DNA from: Camillea tinctor | Taxonomy: Eukaryota > Ascomycota > Sordariomycetes > Xylariales > Xylariaceae | Reading direction: 5' to 3' | Assembly (NCBI GenBank): GCA_022578605.1 | Contig: MU394130.1 | Coordinates: forward strand, 1 to 64,000 | Length of the DNA stretch: 64,000 nucleotides | In this document: positions 36,201 to 49,892 of the stretch, piece after piece | Position numbering within the stretch: the stretch's first letter is position 1 | Layout of the letters: each line of letters starts with the position of its first letter | Program-made: the position numbers and the translations under genes | Notes under the pieces: generated by a model | What the model was told of the DNA's origin: nothing | The model's database searches: none | The model's input: only the letters and a program-made list of their open reading frames with translations

Positions 36201-37344
36201 TATATCGCCGTTCCAACCAGAACACTACGCATCTAACATTCGCCTCTCTTTAAGCGATAGCCGTGCCGTTCGACGGCAGTGGAAATCAGGAAGAAGGGTA
36301 TGCCTCATACGCAATGTTGACGGAGGATAGAAGACAGAGAGCAATTCAATTGGGTGAAGGTTCAATTGAGCTCATGCTAGAACAGCGATTGAACCCCGAA
36401 CATGTACATATAATTCTGTATACGAGTTACGAGTCCCATAGATTTGCCACCACTAACATCACCTTGGCAGGTTGAGTTGTTATCTCGACACGCAAACCTA
36501 TTCTATTTAGCAATCTAAGTTCCTACCGCACATAACTAGTGAAGCTGATCTGAGATCCATAATCACACTGTTCGCCTTGCCCCGTAACTAGGTAAGAGGG
36601 GGAAGGGGGAGTAGTAGCCTCGTTATATGCTACATACCTAGTAGCCTTCTCACAGAGCTGTGTAGGTTATGTTGGATACTGGACGGACTGGAGTTGACTC
36701 CGTCAGCCAATCGCTTTCTATAAACTCGGGGGCTCACCACTATCCGTGTCATGTCATGTCATACGGAGGGGTTATGTTCACCACTTGAACCAAGAGAAGC
36801 AACGCAATGCAACTCAGCTAGGCAACCTAAGTAAGGACGTTGTTAGAAAAGGGGAAGGCTTCTATTCTCCCGAGTTACTGATGTTATGGTGATACACGCT
36901 ACACGGTACACACTCCACACTCACGGTATAATATAATATAACCACTCGTATCGTATATATTTACCTAGGTGATGGTTCAATTTGATTTATGTAGGTTATA
37001 TCCTCCCCTTTCTTCTCCACGGCGGGTGTGTCTTCAGTCGACGGCGCCTAAGTGAAGAAAGAACTCGTGGCAGCCACGGCGAATGGCATGAGATGGCGTC
37101 TTTAAAACTCTCTGATTGATCAATTATAACCATGTCGTCTACCCGCCGAGCTGTGTCTATTGTATTCATTGGATCTCAAGACGCTTTCTGCCATGACCGT
37201 GCATAGCTCGCTCTTGTAATGCCGGAATCCGTAGGCCTTCTTGGGTAACTTATGTAGCTGCTTTGCCCAATATCCGAAGCACAGGTAGATAAGACTAAGA
37301 CCGGGTCCTGCTTGTTACGCTACAATGCCCCTAGTCACTAGAAT

Positions 37345-37382
37345 GGTAGTAGTGGTAGTAGTGGTGGTAGTAGTGGTAGTAG
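37345..37382 (+). repeat. (GGTAGT)n repeat
   Basis: About six imperfect copies of GGTAGT/GGTGGT. Confidence 0.8.
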
Positions 37383-38651
37383 CCATAGACCAAGTGCTAA
37401 AGCGCTGCCGACCTACCCAAGCCATGCACTTACCGATCCGTAGACTTAGATAGGTTTAGAGGGGTTGGAAGGGGAAGGCGGAGAAGGGAGAAGAGAAATA
37501 GGTAGGGTCAAGTTATGTAGAGAGAGAGGGGGGGTGCCTTATACTACGCTAGGTCCGGTATAACATAGTACCTGCTCTTACCTACCTATCAAGCGAAATG
37601 CTTCCTGCCTCCTACGTCATGTTGTTGTAATTCAACTTTGCTTTTTGTCTGTATGACCACCGTATGCAGAACCCCTGTTCCCTGCTGTGATACTGTGTGC
37701 TTACACCAAAATAAAACCAAAGAAAAAAAAAAGAAACCATCCTATTCTACATCCGTACTTAGACATTTGATTACCTAGTACCATGCCATGCTACACATTT
37801 CCTGCAAGCCTCTTCTCATGAATGTACCTTTCCTGCAAATGGTTCCATACTCGTTTGATATGCATGCGGTTCGTATGCGGTTTAATGTGATCCTAGGGAG
37901 GCGAAAGAGATGGTAGGTAGGCCTACATATGTAGTAGGTAACCTAGGTAATAGGAATGAATAAATCAGAGTAACAGTTGCACACCAGCTGCGGCTCGGCG
38001 GCGATTGTTGAGGAGGATGTAAGTAGCAAGTAGTAATTCGTAGGTGGTAGGTAGTACGCGTGTGTGTAGGTAGAAGCTGTCGGGGAAATGATCTAGGCAT
38101 GGACAAGAAACATCTAGACTTTTTGATGTTCGATGAGACAAGACAAGATGAGACTTTGCATATCACACACACTCACACACACACACGTTGATGATGTGTG
38201 GAAGTGTGGTTATCTCATCACACCACATTGCGCCTCATCTCATCATATTCAACATAGCAGGTCTGGATATCATCATCTTTGCGTCGGAATCTGCGAGTAT
38301 TGTCAACCTAGTCAATCTGAGCCACCAATTAACATAAAACGGGCCTATAGAGAATGACTGATGGGGCATGTCCCGTTTAAAATTGAAGGAAAAAAACAAA
38401 TTTAAATGGAATTCTGAATAGGTAGTGATAATAATAATATAAAGCACTTAGTATATAAAAGTGCTTTGATCGCTAGGAGCACACGACGTTATACAATAAT
38501 TATATTGATATAATATTGAGGTATAGAGGCACTGTGGAGGAGTGAATGTACAGGATAACGATACATAATAAACTAACCTAACCTAGATTGATTGATTGTT
38601 GAATGGCCAACTAGTAGTAGTATAACAATATCACGAGTAGGCAATCTATTG

Positions 38652-38674
38652 AAAAAAAAAAAAAAAAAAAAAAA
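38652..38674 (+). repeat. Poly-A run (23 nt)
   Basis: Uninterrupted A homopolymer on the + strand. Confidence 0.9.
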
Positions 38675-38897
38675 GGTGGTGGCGCACTTACATACGTGGA
38701 ATTGATACATATACATATACATACACATATACACATACATGTAGATAAGATAGTCACGGGATCTGCCTTGTCATGTATTTGATGTATGCATGTATGCATG
38801 TAGGTAGTTAGATATAGATAGGTTTAGTTATCAATTTATTACATGTTGTATATGTAGATATATATGTAGGGGCAAGTTTAGGAGCCAGAGAGGCAGA

Positions 38898-38930
38898 TCC
38901 AGAACCAGAACCAGAACTAGAACCAGAAAC
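38898..38930 (+). repeat. CCAGAA hexamer repeat
   Basis: About five copies, one with a C-to-T change. Confidence 0.85.
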
Positions 38931-40201
38931 CGGAAAAAAAAAATCAAAAAAAAATCAAATCATCAACACGGTGTAAAATTGGGTTGTCAATGCTACCTAT
39001 TTGAGCCGTGCACACATAACCCACCTGTCTATCCGATCCATCCAGTTCATCCATCAGTTCATTTTCATCGTTGGTAGTGGGTCCCCCTGCTCCCTCTTAC
39101 CTACCTGGGTCCTGCAAGAATTAGCGAACATGGCATACTGTGATGGCTCATGGGTTATCTCTCCCCCTTGTAAATTCTGTTTTAGTGTACCGCCCACCTA
39201 AGATGTTGACCCCTGTAAGCTTAGCCTGTAGTGTGTAGGTAAGGTATCATGTAGGTTAGTTGGTGGTTTTTCCCTTAGTGCTTGTGCTTAGGAGGTAGGC
39301 ACTGAGTAGGTAGTAGGTATATATATATATATATAGATAGATAAACAGATAGATGAATCCTTATTATCTACCTAGCTAGTATTGTACATACCTAGTAGTT
39401 AAGAATTGTTTTAAATTGACTTAAAATTTAATACCTGAAGTTTCCAGTTACATGGTTATTACTGTTGCTAATAAAGTTAAGCAAGTGGGCGTTTAAGTTC
39501 CTGGTAAAGTATCTTAACGCCAGCCTGAACCTGATAAGTAAGTAGATACCTACCTACCTAGTAAGTAAAGTAGAGCTAGGCTGGTGCAGACCAAAAAAAA
39601 GGTCTTGGGTTAACTGAACTGACCAAGCATACACTCACAACGCACACATACACACCCCTCCACTCTCTATTACCCCACCCCTTTTTCATCCCCTACCTTT
39701 TTTTCTTTCTCTCTTTCTGTTACTTTATTTTTATTATTATTATATTTGTTTTTACTATGTAGGTATTTACATAGATGCTATCTCTTATGTTAACTATACT
39801 GCATTGCCAATTAAGGTCTACATAGTAGGTAAACTTAGGTATGTACTTATATATTTATATAACCTACAATTTACTGCTAACTTATTAACGTGGTGGTAGT
39901 GTAGGTATTCCCCACCCCCCGTCATCAAGACATCTACCTATACACTACACTACATACACTACCTAACCCCCCCTCCACCAGCAAGATTTTTCATTAATAC
40001 ACACCCTAGCCCCACTACCCAGTCTTTACCTACCCTACCATCCCAGTGAACATCAAAAAAGCATCGACCATCGACCGTTCCGTTGGTCAACTACCCACTA
40101 GCATGCTCTTACGCTCTGCACGTTCACTGCAGCCAACCTTGCCATCCCTACACGGGCGGCCGATCCCCAGGGCTAACCATCCATCGGGGGGCGCGGTCAA
40201 A

Positions 40202-40487
40202 GATAAAAAAACTAAAAAAACTGTTCACTCAATTCATTCAGTGACTTAAAACCAAAACCACAGTGCGTGTGCCTTAGTAACCCATTCTTACACGGGGGGG
40301 GGGGGGGGGGGGGGGGCGCGCCGCGGGGGGGGGGGGGGGGGGGGGGGGGGTGTGGGGGGGGGGGGGTNNNNNNNNNNATAAAAAAAATAAAAAAACTTTT
40401 CAATAAATTCATTCCTTTAATTAAAACCAAAACCCCCGTGCGTGTGCCTTTTTAACCCATTCTTACACGCCCCCCCCCCCCCCCCCC
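40202..40487. other. Assembly gap (10 N) flanked by a near-duplicate sequence and G/C runs
   Basis: Ten N lie at 40368-40377. The 93 bases before the left G run (40202-40294) recur after the gap (40378-40469) with scattered substitutions, and both copies end in CCCATTCTTACACG. The left copy runs into a G/C tract ending at the gap; the right copy runs into 18 C (40470-40487). This looks like one locus represented twice with base-call errors around a homopolymer, not a biological repeat. Confidence 0.75.
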
Positions 40488-43351
40488 TTCCCAACCATTG
40501 ATAGAGGTTGATTTCTTCTTCTCAATAAACCTAGACTATTAGCCCACCATCTTTTTTCTTACTCACTTTTTTAACCTTCTCTTCCTCCCTTCTCCTCTTT
40601 CCGCCCTGGCCTTTTGTTGCTGCGAACCTTTTTTTTTGGGCTTTACTACCTACAGTTAAAGGCAGGCCTAGGATTGTAGATAGCTTCGTCCGTCATCTAT
40701 CGTACCTCGTACCTCGTACCTTGTTCCTTGTCCCTTGTCGGAGTCACCTAAACGCCTAACCACCTAACACAATCCCTTTTTAAGACAAGAGGAGAATAAA
40801 GAAATAAAGAAAAGGGAAAACCCGTCACTATACCTATACCTACATATACATAACCCTAGCCTTTTTACCTTTACTACTTACTTAAAAAAAAAAGCCTCCG
40901 GGGAGCCGCCTTTCGCCTTCAACATCGAATTACACTTTACATCGTCAACTCACCTCCTCCACCTATTTCTACCGGGCTCCTATTACTCTGCACCCCGCCA
41001 CTTAGCAGAGATTGGGTATACATCACCCAAGTAATTGGTCAACTATTTCTTCGGTGGTCCGTCCTCACCACCGTCCGCCCGCTCGCCCTGAACAGCAAGC
41101 AGCAAGCAACGAGGGCTCCATCGTCATCATCGCTCTCTGGCTTGAATTTTCGCCTCCATGCATTACTACAGTGTGATGGTGTGAGAAGAAAGAGAAAAAA
41201 AACAATTAAAAAAAAAGACAAAGGTACGAACTGAATTTCTATTATATCATAGACAATACTCATCTCCATATTCGGATCCATATCCACGTAACACGTTCAC
41301 ATACATATAACTGCATGTTCTACATCTACACTTTCTCTTCTATTTTCTTTCCATATCTTTCCTGAAGGAAGAACCAGAACAAAAGAAGAAAAAAAACATT
41401 GTTATAAGGAAACCGGGGGTTTTACTTTTAAAGATCAGGGACCCGAGTGAAACTAGGAAACGGAAGAAAAGATTAAATTCTTTTTTTTTAAAAAAAAGAA
41501 AAGAGAAAGGAAGAAGTAGAAAAAAAAAGGAAAGAAAACATTACCCTTACCCAACCAATCCAGTTCAGACCAGTCCAGTCCAATCCAATCCCAAAACAAT
41601 TATACCCAGACCCCAAAACTTTAGAAAAGAAAGAAAAGAAAAGGAAAAAAAAGAAAAAGACCCATCAAGAAAGAGGATCCTCTCCTCCCTCCCCGAGCCC
41701 AGAGAAAACACGGCATACATACATACATGATTGGGACAATTCAGGTTGACAAAGAACGAACAAAGTAATCAGGTCTCCATCGATTTTCCAATCAGCTCCC
41801 CCATTCAGAGCCAGCTCCTACAACAGATTCGCCAACAGAAAGCCTCCCTTTGTTTGTCTACTGAAGGGTGACTCCGCTCTCCCGCAGCTTGACCTTTCGC
41901 CTCCAGCGCTTCCCGTCTTGAGTGGAAACGCTTATTATTACGCTACATATTTCCTCGTCTTGGTCGACCTGGATTCCCGCCTGGTTAGGCATTCAAGCAG
42001 GCACGCTTGTCCACTTTGTCCGGAGTCTTGCCGCGGCCTTGCATCTATCCACATTCATCCATTCAGCATCATACGTCTGACGCAGAGGAATTAACGTTAA
42101 CGCCCTTGAGAGAGAAGACGTGGCTCAAGCTCCATCGTTTCTCTCTTTTTTTTTCTCTTCTTTTTTTTCCCACTAAGAGAGTTTCTTTGCTTGCATTGCT
42201 GCTGAAATATTGCCTTTGCATCTCTATCTCTCTTCCTTCTTTCCTCTTTTCGCCCACTCTCCTCGTCCCCTCCCCCAAACCACACACACACACACCCCTC
42301 CTCTCTCTCTCTCATCCTTCTTTCAAGGCCCCGTCGACTCTCTGTTGACTTGTTGTCCTTGATCTTGCTGTGTGTGCGCGCGTGTGTTTCTACCGTACCA
42401 GTTCTCTGTAAGTAAGTCTATCTGCAAACGATCCATCTCCCCCCCCTTCCCCTCCCCTTCCCACATACGCATAAACATACACATAAACATACACCTACAC
42501 ACATACACGCCAACGCCCTTTCGGTCTATTACCCTCTTTCCCCAGATTATTCCAAGTCCCCAAGAGATCACCTTCCCCGTTTCTAGCTCAAACACCAAAG
42601 GCATCGTGTGCCACGTGGAGAAGAATTCGGAGAAGCAAGATACCTGCTAGGGATGGGGGAAGAAATATGCGAGACGTCATTCCTGAGCATCGTCGCCTCT
42701 GACAACGCCACGCGCCTTCTGAGCTAATGCCACCCGTTTGTACCTGATCATCCCACATTCCAAGACATTGCTATCCCCCCCCCGTCCCCCCTCCTTATCG
42801 TTGCTTTTTCTGAATGCAGCTTGTTCATTAAAACCCCCGACATTGCCCCCCCCTCCTGCTCCGGTGGTTGCTCGTGAAATCACTGGCTGGTTTGGCGAGC
42901 TATATCCACAGCAGTGAGGAGTTGGGAGCCAAGAAGAATCGAGCACAGAAATAAAACATCCCCTCTCCCCCTTCCCGCGTATTATGGAAACCTACACCCC
43001 GAACGCATCATGCTAATAGAACCTTACTCCTTCCTAGGCTTTCACGAGCTCCTAATCGTACTTCCGAAAGGAAACACTGTCGTCTCTGTTGCTGCTCCTA
43101 CTGCCGCCACCGACCTTAATTCAACTCGTACCCGTACCCGTACCCGTACTCGTACACCTAGTCCTAGTCCTAGTATTCGTCGTGGTCCTAAGCCCGACTC
43201 TGATTCGTGGTTCCGAGGTTGGAAGCGGAAGATATTCCCTTGTCTATCCCGCCCGAAACCTGAGACGCCTAAGTCCAACAGCGTTACGCTCGCCGACAAC
43301 CTCAACTCCCTCCTTCCGACTTCCCTCAAACGGCAACCCAAATCGTTGGGG
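40488..43351 (+). other. Long non-coding stretch and probable leader of the CBM21 gene
   Basis: Dominated by pyrimidine and purine tracts, CA and CT microsatellites (42278-42314) and many short ATG-initiated frames, typical of a long fungal promoter plus 5' untranslated region. A short upstream frame starts at 42984 (10 codons). From 43010 the frame is open in phase with the CBM21 gene, so the last 340 bases could be translated. No separate gene is supported. Confidence 0.5.
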
Positions 43352-45897
43352 ATGCCTTACACGCCGCCGTCCCACCGTTCTCCCGCCTCCTCAGCTCCTC
43401 CATCGCCAGACGCCAGTAGAAGGTCCTCCTTCGCCTCATCTGGCCCCAGCTCGAAACCTGCTCTGCCCCGCTCGGCTTCCTACCTGACCAAGCACCGACG
43501 ATCCTTATCGGCCGGGGCTTTGCCCACAGCCTCCGCTGCTCATGGCACGAAATTGGATATAACCCCCTCGGGGACGTCGGATGACTTGAAGGGTATGGTA
43601 AACACGAAACCTTCTGCCGTTAGGCAATCTCCGCCTCCGGTTGCTGATTCACAGGCATTGCCTCCAGGGGCCATCATTTCGCCCCCCGAATCCTCGAGTG
43701 AAGATGAGGGGGCTACGGAACTGGAGAAGCGGGGCCGGGAGATCGAGAACATGAAGGAGTTGAAGGAGGCTGTTAGTGTCTTGCCACACCGCCGAGACAG
43801 CTCGCCGAGCCGGGCATCGCCTGGCGATCTTCTCATCCTCCCCTCGCAGATTGATAACCTTGCTGAAAAGTCGCGGACGAGTCTGCTCACCGCCGGGCTA
43901 CCCGCTATTAACACGAAAGGACGTAAAATTTCGCACTCGAGATCAAACACGGATTCCCACATTTACCTGTCGAAGTCTATGGAAGCATGTTCGACGTCTG
44001 AGGAAGGATCGGAGCAGGATGAGCCCCAGAGAAAACCCCCAATGGTTCGGAAGAAGTCAGGCGAGCTGGTCCGGCCCGCACTGAGACCTGCGTCCCACCG
44101 CCGCCCCTCGAGTATGCCGGGCACGCCCACCTTCTCCAAGGCTGTCCACTTCGATTCCCACCTCGAACATGTGCGCCATTTCCTCCAGGTAGACCGACCG
44201 CTAGCCGTCAGTGCAAGCTCGTCGCCTGCTGAGAACTACGAGAGCGATACCGAATACCCCTTCAAGCTGGATGAAAAGCCTGCCACCCGCTCGCCGCCCT
44301 ATGAATGGGAGATTGTCGTCCACAACTCCCCTACGGAAACCCCTTTCCGAAAAGCACTACCGGCTCGGCTGGAGAGAGTATGGATGTCGCCGGATCAGAA
44401 GAGTTTGTTGGGGTCTATTGCGGTGGCCAACCTGGCTTTCCAGAAGAGTGTTGTGTGCAGGTTCACGTTTGATTACTGGAAGACGGTGTCTGAGGTCACC
44501 GCCGAGTTTCATCACGAGATTCGACCGAAGGACACGACGTATGGCCACGACCGGTTCCAGTTCAGCATTAAGTTGTCTGACCTCGCCAATCTTGAGTCTA
44601 AGACGCTGTATTTCTGCATACGATATAACGTCAACAACCGCGAGTATTGGGATAACAACAATGGTATCAACTTCCAGGTCGACTTCCGGAAGAAGATGCC
44701 GCCGCAAAGCGGGAAGAAGGGTTCCCAGGGTGCTTCGTCGCGATCGGCTAACACCTTGCCGCGTAGTACCCGTCGTGCTAACCCTTCGACGGCCCCTCGC
44801 CCCAAGTCGATGCCTGCCGGTTCCATGGATGAATTTGGCCACAACTCGAAGCTTATTGGGTTTGACCAGCCTATCCATGAGTTCCTGGGCGAGACTAGAC
44901 CGACCGGCCTTCGCCTGAAGAGTTCTAAGTCTACTACTAGTATTCCTAGTGATAACCTCTCCACCCGGCTATCGACGCCCAGCGGTGTGGCCTTTGCCAA
45001 CCGCTACGACTTCGGTGCCTCCCTCAGCGCGGCCATGCAGTCTCACCGAGAAACGAACCCACGTAGCGACGGCCTGTACATGAAGTCGCATAAGAAGCCC
45101 GCCTTTAGCACCTCTCCCGCCGCCACGACTCCTCGCTCTCAAGTACCTGCACCTCCTTCGTCTGCTCCTGCACCTGCTCATACCGTCTCTGGTCCTTCTA
45201 CTGCTACTATTCCTGGTCCCCCTAGGCTGGACTCGCCTTCATCGGCTGCCATCGCCTCATCGTCATACGAAGAGATCCTCAACAAATACTGCTTTGTACG
45301 TACCTCTCGCGACCGTCCGGCCGCTCGCGGACGCTAGCACTCACTCGCGGAGTATTTTATCTCTTATGTTCTTCTCCGCGAGATGACTAACCTTTCTGTT
45401 TCTTGCAGTTCAACGGTTCCAAGCAGACTAGCCCTCAGGCAAAGGATGGAAGCCTACGAAGCGGTCGATTTGATGGCGTGGACGACTATTCGCCACTCGG
45501 CTCTAGCAGCAACTCGAGCTCGAATGGTAGTCCTACCATATCGGACCGACATTATCGTGGAAGCTCTGCCATCCACCACACCCTTCGTCAGAACCTCAAC
45601 CCGTACTTCACTAATGGATACCAATTTGGAAATGGGTATGTCCCGGCTATCGGTGCCTCCCCTGCCGAGTCTCCTCAGGGGCCACCTCAGGCAACGCAAC
45701 GGACTCTGAGCCCACAGAGTTCCGGCACGCCTACTGCTAGGTCTGGGTCGCCGGCTCCGATGGCGAACTACCTCCCTCTTGCTGGTACGTTGTCGAACGG
45801 GCCCTTCTCAAGCCCAACTCCATACCACGCCCAATACGTTCAAGATCGTTTCCCGTTCACGTCAGACGCTCATGCTGCGACAGCCATTAAAGGTTAA
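43352..45897 (+). CDS. CBM21-domain protein phosphatase 1 regulatory (glycogen-targeting) subunit, GAC1-like
   Basis: Two exons, 43352-45295 and 45409-45897, joined across a 113-nt intron (GTACGT donor, GACTAAC branch, GCAG acceptor), give 810 residues. The family brings type-1 phosphatase to glycogen and other targets (yeast Gac1/Pig1/Gip2, animal PPP1R3). A PP1-docking RVxF-type motif, KAVHF, lies at about 263-267 within KAVHFDSHLEHVRHF. The carbohydrate-binding CBM21 domain lies at about 340-446, with SIAVANLAFQKSVVCRFTFD, YWKTVSEVTAEF and a NREYWDNNNGINFQVDF end. The rest is Ser/Pro-rich and probably disordered. The start at MPYTPPSHRSP is chosen because it is the conserved beginning as I know the family; the frame remains open upstream to an ATG at 43010, which would add 114 low-complexity residues including an RT-repeat. 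The C-terminus ends in ATAIKG, which looks complete. Confidence 0.87.
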
Positions 45898-48800
45898 AAA
45901 ATATTATCTATAGGATAATACTATACTATTACAGCCCCTAAGGTGCTAAGGTATTACATAAACAATCGGGTAATACCCGCCTTTGGGCAAATCGGTCACA
46001 CGTCGTCCCTCCTGTTCGGCTCATCCCCCTAAGTCAAGCAGCGTCTACGTTCGACAACAATATAAAAAAAAAGGGAGCTTACTTAACTATGCTCAACTAA
46101 GACATTTCAACATTCTTTGCCTATTCTTATTTTTTTTTCTATTTTTTTTTTTACGACTTCGACTTCTTTTAAATATCCCTCACCATTCACTCCTATGCAT
46201 CTTTTTGGCCCGGCGTTCCGGAATTTGCATCACGACATGGCGAACATGTTTCACGACGCCACCCGGAAGCATACGTTACGGTTGGAACGAAGCAATGTTT
46301 GGACGCCGTTCGCACTTTTACCTTTTCTTTTTCTTTCCTTTTTTTTTTGTCTACGGCCCCTCGGCCGTCCGTTTATACGAATAACGGTACGCCAGGCTGA
46401 ACGGGGAAACGGAAATCGGAGTTTGAGTGCATACTTTCCCTGAATTTTCTTTTCGACCGGCACCTACTGCTCCTTTTCTATCTTTTTTTTGTCTCTAGTA
46501 CGGCATTACGATTGCGATTGTTTGGCCCCAGTAGATTTGAAAAAGTCTACCCGGAAACAACTTGACGCGATAATTGGTATCATACAGACCTCATACGAGG
46601 CAATCACTTCTTACAGAATACCACTCCCCGGTCATCTGGAGGGATACCCCCAGCTCACCTCTAGACAAAACGCATCGGTCACATTTTAACTCTACGGAAA
46701 TTCACATGTAACGGAGCCCTTGCGCTGGGTTACCAGTACCCGTGCTGCATAATGCTCGCTTATATGGTGTGTTCCTGGAATCGTGCCGGTTGTTCATATG
46801 TCTGCGGTCTGGCCTTGGGTGAGTTGGATTGAAAACAAACGGGTTACATATAAACAAAAAAGGGATGAAACGGATGTGGGATGGGTTTGCGATTGTTTTT
46901 TTTTCATTTTTTTTTGGTGAGTCTGGTTGATGGGGCGTGATATGACTCGAAGGAAAGATAAAAGCTACTATGACCTGGAATTGACAATACCTTCAAAAAT
47001 TGTGTCTATCTTGTTTCTGTGCCTTGTGTGTTTCTTCCCCGCATCTTTGTCATTTCTATTATCTCTACTGGATCATATTTCTATCTATTTGTGGGATGAG
47101 CGATTTAAGCTTGTAGAATACGAACACGCATATAGACCTAAGATAGATGGTGCGCATGAAATTTCATTCACATTTGATATCACTCTCTTTTTTCTTTTTT
47201 TTTTCTCTTTCAAAATTTTTTTTCGGAAGTATTCGATGTAGGTCTTTATCTATATCCGTTTAATTCCTGCAAATCGGCCTAGGCCGACCATCAATCGAAT
47301 CGATGCGATGATCATGATCATGGTCGTTCTGGACGGAATGAGAGCGGGAAGAAAAAAAACCTCATGGATGGTAAATGCATAGCAGACGGCGAATAGAGAA
47401 GCCCTGTGCTTTTTTTTTTCTGCCTATCTCGCTCTTCCCGCTCGCCACTGAGATTCCTGAAGCCTGAAATTTTCGGTCACGGCCCCGTCATATCCGCAAA
47501 AGGCTCGAGCTTTAATCTTGAACCCCATCGTCCAATATGATAGCTCGCCCTTCGTTTTTCTTTCCCGCCTTAGGACCCACGCAAAACGCAGCCATACAGT
47601 CCAGCCCATTGAGCTCATCATCGTCTCCCCTACTTACCTACCCTAAGTCTTGGCGCTAGGGGTGGTTGGGTTGGGCACGAAGACTGCGGTGCAGGCTTTG
47701 CTCATTGGCACAAAAAAGGGGGAAAGGGGGGTTGGAAGTGGACTCGGCTCGCTAGCTAGCTATCGTGAAGCTCGCTCCCTCGTCAATAGGATAGGATGGC
47801 ATATTAGATCAGGGGCACCACCCAATCCATCGACCACTTCATCTATACGGAGACGGCCCCGCGTACGGTACGGTATGGGTACGATACGATATGATACGGG
47901 AATGAGAGAGTACCTAGTTTGGATTGCGTCTTTTTTTTTATAATGTTTTTTTATTCTTCAATGATTGGGTATCTATTCGGGAAAAAAAAAAAGCAACGCA
48001 GAAACAACAACTAAGGCTCCGAACTTTTGTTGGCTACCTACCTACCTACCTTACCTACTTACCAGCTCAGCCTGCAAGAAATCAAAAAGAGAGCCCAACC
48101 CGACCAGTTACGCATGCAAGTTATACATAAGCGCCTCATCCCCACAACTCATTCTGGGGATTTTTCGATTTTCGATTCCTTTTTTTTTTTTTTGAGGCGG
48201 CGGCCGCATGAAAAATGGGAGCTAGTGATAAGCGACAGGAGGGCCTAGAGTGAGAGGCAAACATGAATAAGAACGAATCATGGGGAGGGAGGGGAGTGAA
48301 GCAAAAGCGAAAGAACGGAAGGAAAAGTGATGTTTGTTCATTAGAGACATACAGAGAGAGAGAGAGTACGTGAGCCGACGACCGACTAATGAGAAGAGGC
48401 ATGATGGTCACGGTTGAGCTGGGGCCTTCGTGGTTGGGCTTCTTTTCTCTTTCCCTCTAAAACTTCCGAGGAGCTAGGAAGCTTGCCTCCCCCCTCCCCT
48501 CCCATGTGCGTGCGGGCAGGCGGGCAGGCGTGCGTACGGACGGAAAATAGGTATGTATACATACATCGGGATCTAAACCTAACCTAGACTATATCGAGCT
48601 ACTATATTCGAATAATACGGAGGACATGTTTGGTTGGCTGGTTGGTTGATGAGTCGAGTTTGGTTGGATCAGGTCGGTCGACCGAACTAAGGGAGGTTTT
48701 CTAACCCGTTCTCTCGCTTTCTGCTTTATTTTCTCAACGAGGAAAGGAAAAGGAGAGAGAGAGAATGTGGGGATGATGAAGGAAAATAGTGCGATTACGT

Positions 48801-49892
48801 TTACGTTCGTTGTCTAAATTGGGAAACAGAAAGGAAAAGGGGGGTATGAGATAGGATAGAAAGAGGGGCGTTTCGAATAGAGCCAGAGAGATAGAGTGAA
48901 TGAGTGCGAGGAAGATCATGGTGGAGTTTGAGGCGGTCAGGTCACGAAGATGCGATTCGACTAGAATAGAGTAGATCAGCTTCCCGTATTGGAGAAATAG
49001 GAAAAAGGAGGAGGATAGAATGTGGAAAAGGGGAATTGAAGGGGGTTTCCATAGGGAAACAAATAATCAAGATCTCCGGTGCGCAACTCATGAATAGTGA
49101 TTTTTTTGCTTCCAATTTTGTATTTCTTTATTCTGATTCCTTATATGCTTTTTTTGCCTCCTTCGTGTAGTGCGGTCTAGTAAATCTATATAGCAGGGTA
49201 GATCCGCAAAAGTGGTGAAGAAGTTCCCCTCCTCCCCATCTCCTCGCCCCCTCCTCGAGTAAACGTAGCGTTTGGTGTAGGGTAGGGTGTATAGACCGTT
49301 TCTATTTTCGGACACCTAGGTGGATGGGGCTAGTGTAGATAAATGTTTGGTTGGTTGGATGGGTGGATGGAGACAGAGATGGGGATGAGGATCAATTAGA
49401 ACGTATAGGTATAGTCTCATCCTGGGTCCCACTATCTAACTAACTTGAGCTGTAAGGCTTTTGCCTATACTATATAGAGAGTCATTGAGTATCAATATGC
49501 TACAGCCTCAAGCCTCACGAAGCTTAGTAGATAGTGGCGTTTAAGCTAATGAGGAAGGGATGAATTCTAGTATATATTAGGTAGATAGAGGGAGAAGTTC
49601 TTACAATCCTAACTGAGCAAGTCGGGATGTTCAGCTTGGCCGGGGACGTATGTCTGCTGAACGACACAATCGAACCTACTCAGGTTAGGTTCGACCGTCT
49701 AGCCCTTCAGCCGTAGCATCTAGATCGTCTCGGTGTGAGTTTAGGCCTCCGTTTAGCTGTGATTTAGTCCTTGTCGCAAAATGATATTAAGATGATGTTC
49801 TTCCCTCCCTCGCGCCGCTACTTCTTGTGGTCTTTGGAATCAACCGGATATACAACAGATGACTAGGTGGATAGAAACACTCCCACATAAAG
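45898..49892. other. Intergenic region of 4 kb, no supported gene
   Basis: T-rich and A-rich tracts, TACCTA words (48041-48060) and short hydrophobic frames created by T runs. The first kilobase is probably the 3' region of the CBM21 gene. Nothing else can be defended. Confidence 0.5.

Larger units (their letters stand above)
36201..40200. other. Gene-desert segment with simple repeats
   Basis: No supported gene. Simple repeats include (GGTAGT)n at 37345-37382, (CA)n at 38164-38186, an A run of 23 at 38652-38674, a CATATA-type array near 38708-38740, a CCAGAA repeat at 38898-38930 and (TA)n/(GATA)n near 39318-39350. TACCTA words are dense around 39540-39560. Confidence 0.5.

Noticed and set aside
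36317..36475. 53-codon frame beginning MLTEDRRQRAIQLGEGSIEL
   Set aside because: Coding-like composition but short, isolated and without splice or homology support; may be a relic.
44211..44918. 235-codon frame inside the CBM21 gene
   Set aside because: Arg/Ser-rich shadow; the CBM21 and PP1-docking motifs are in the main frame.
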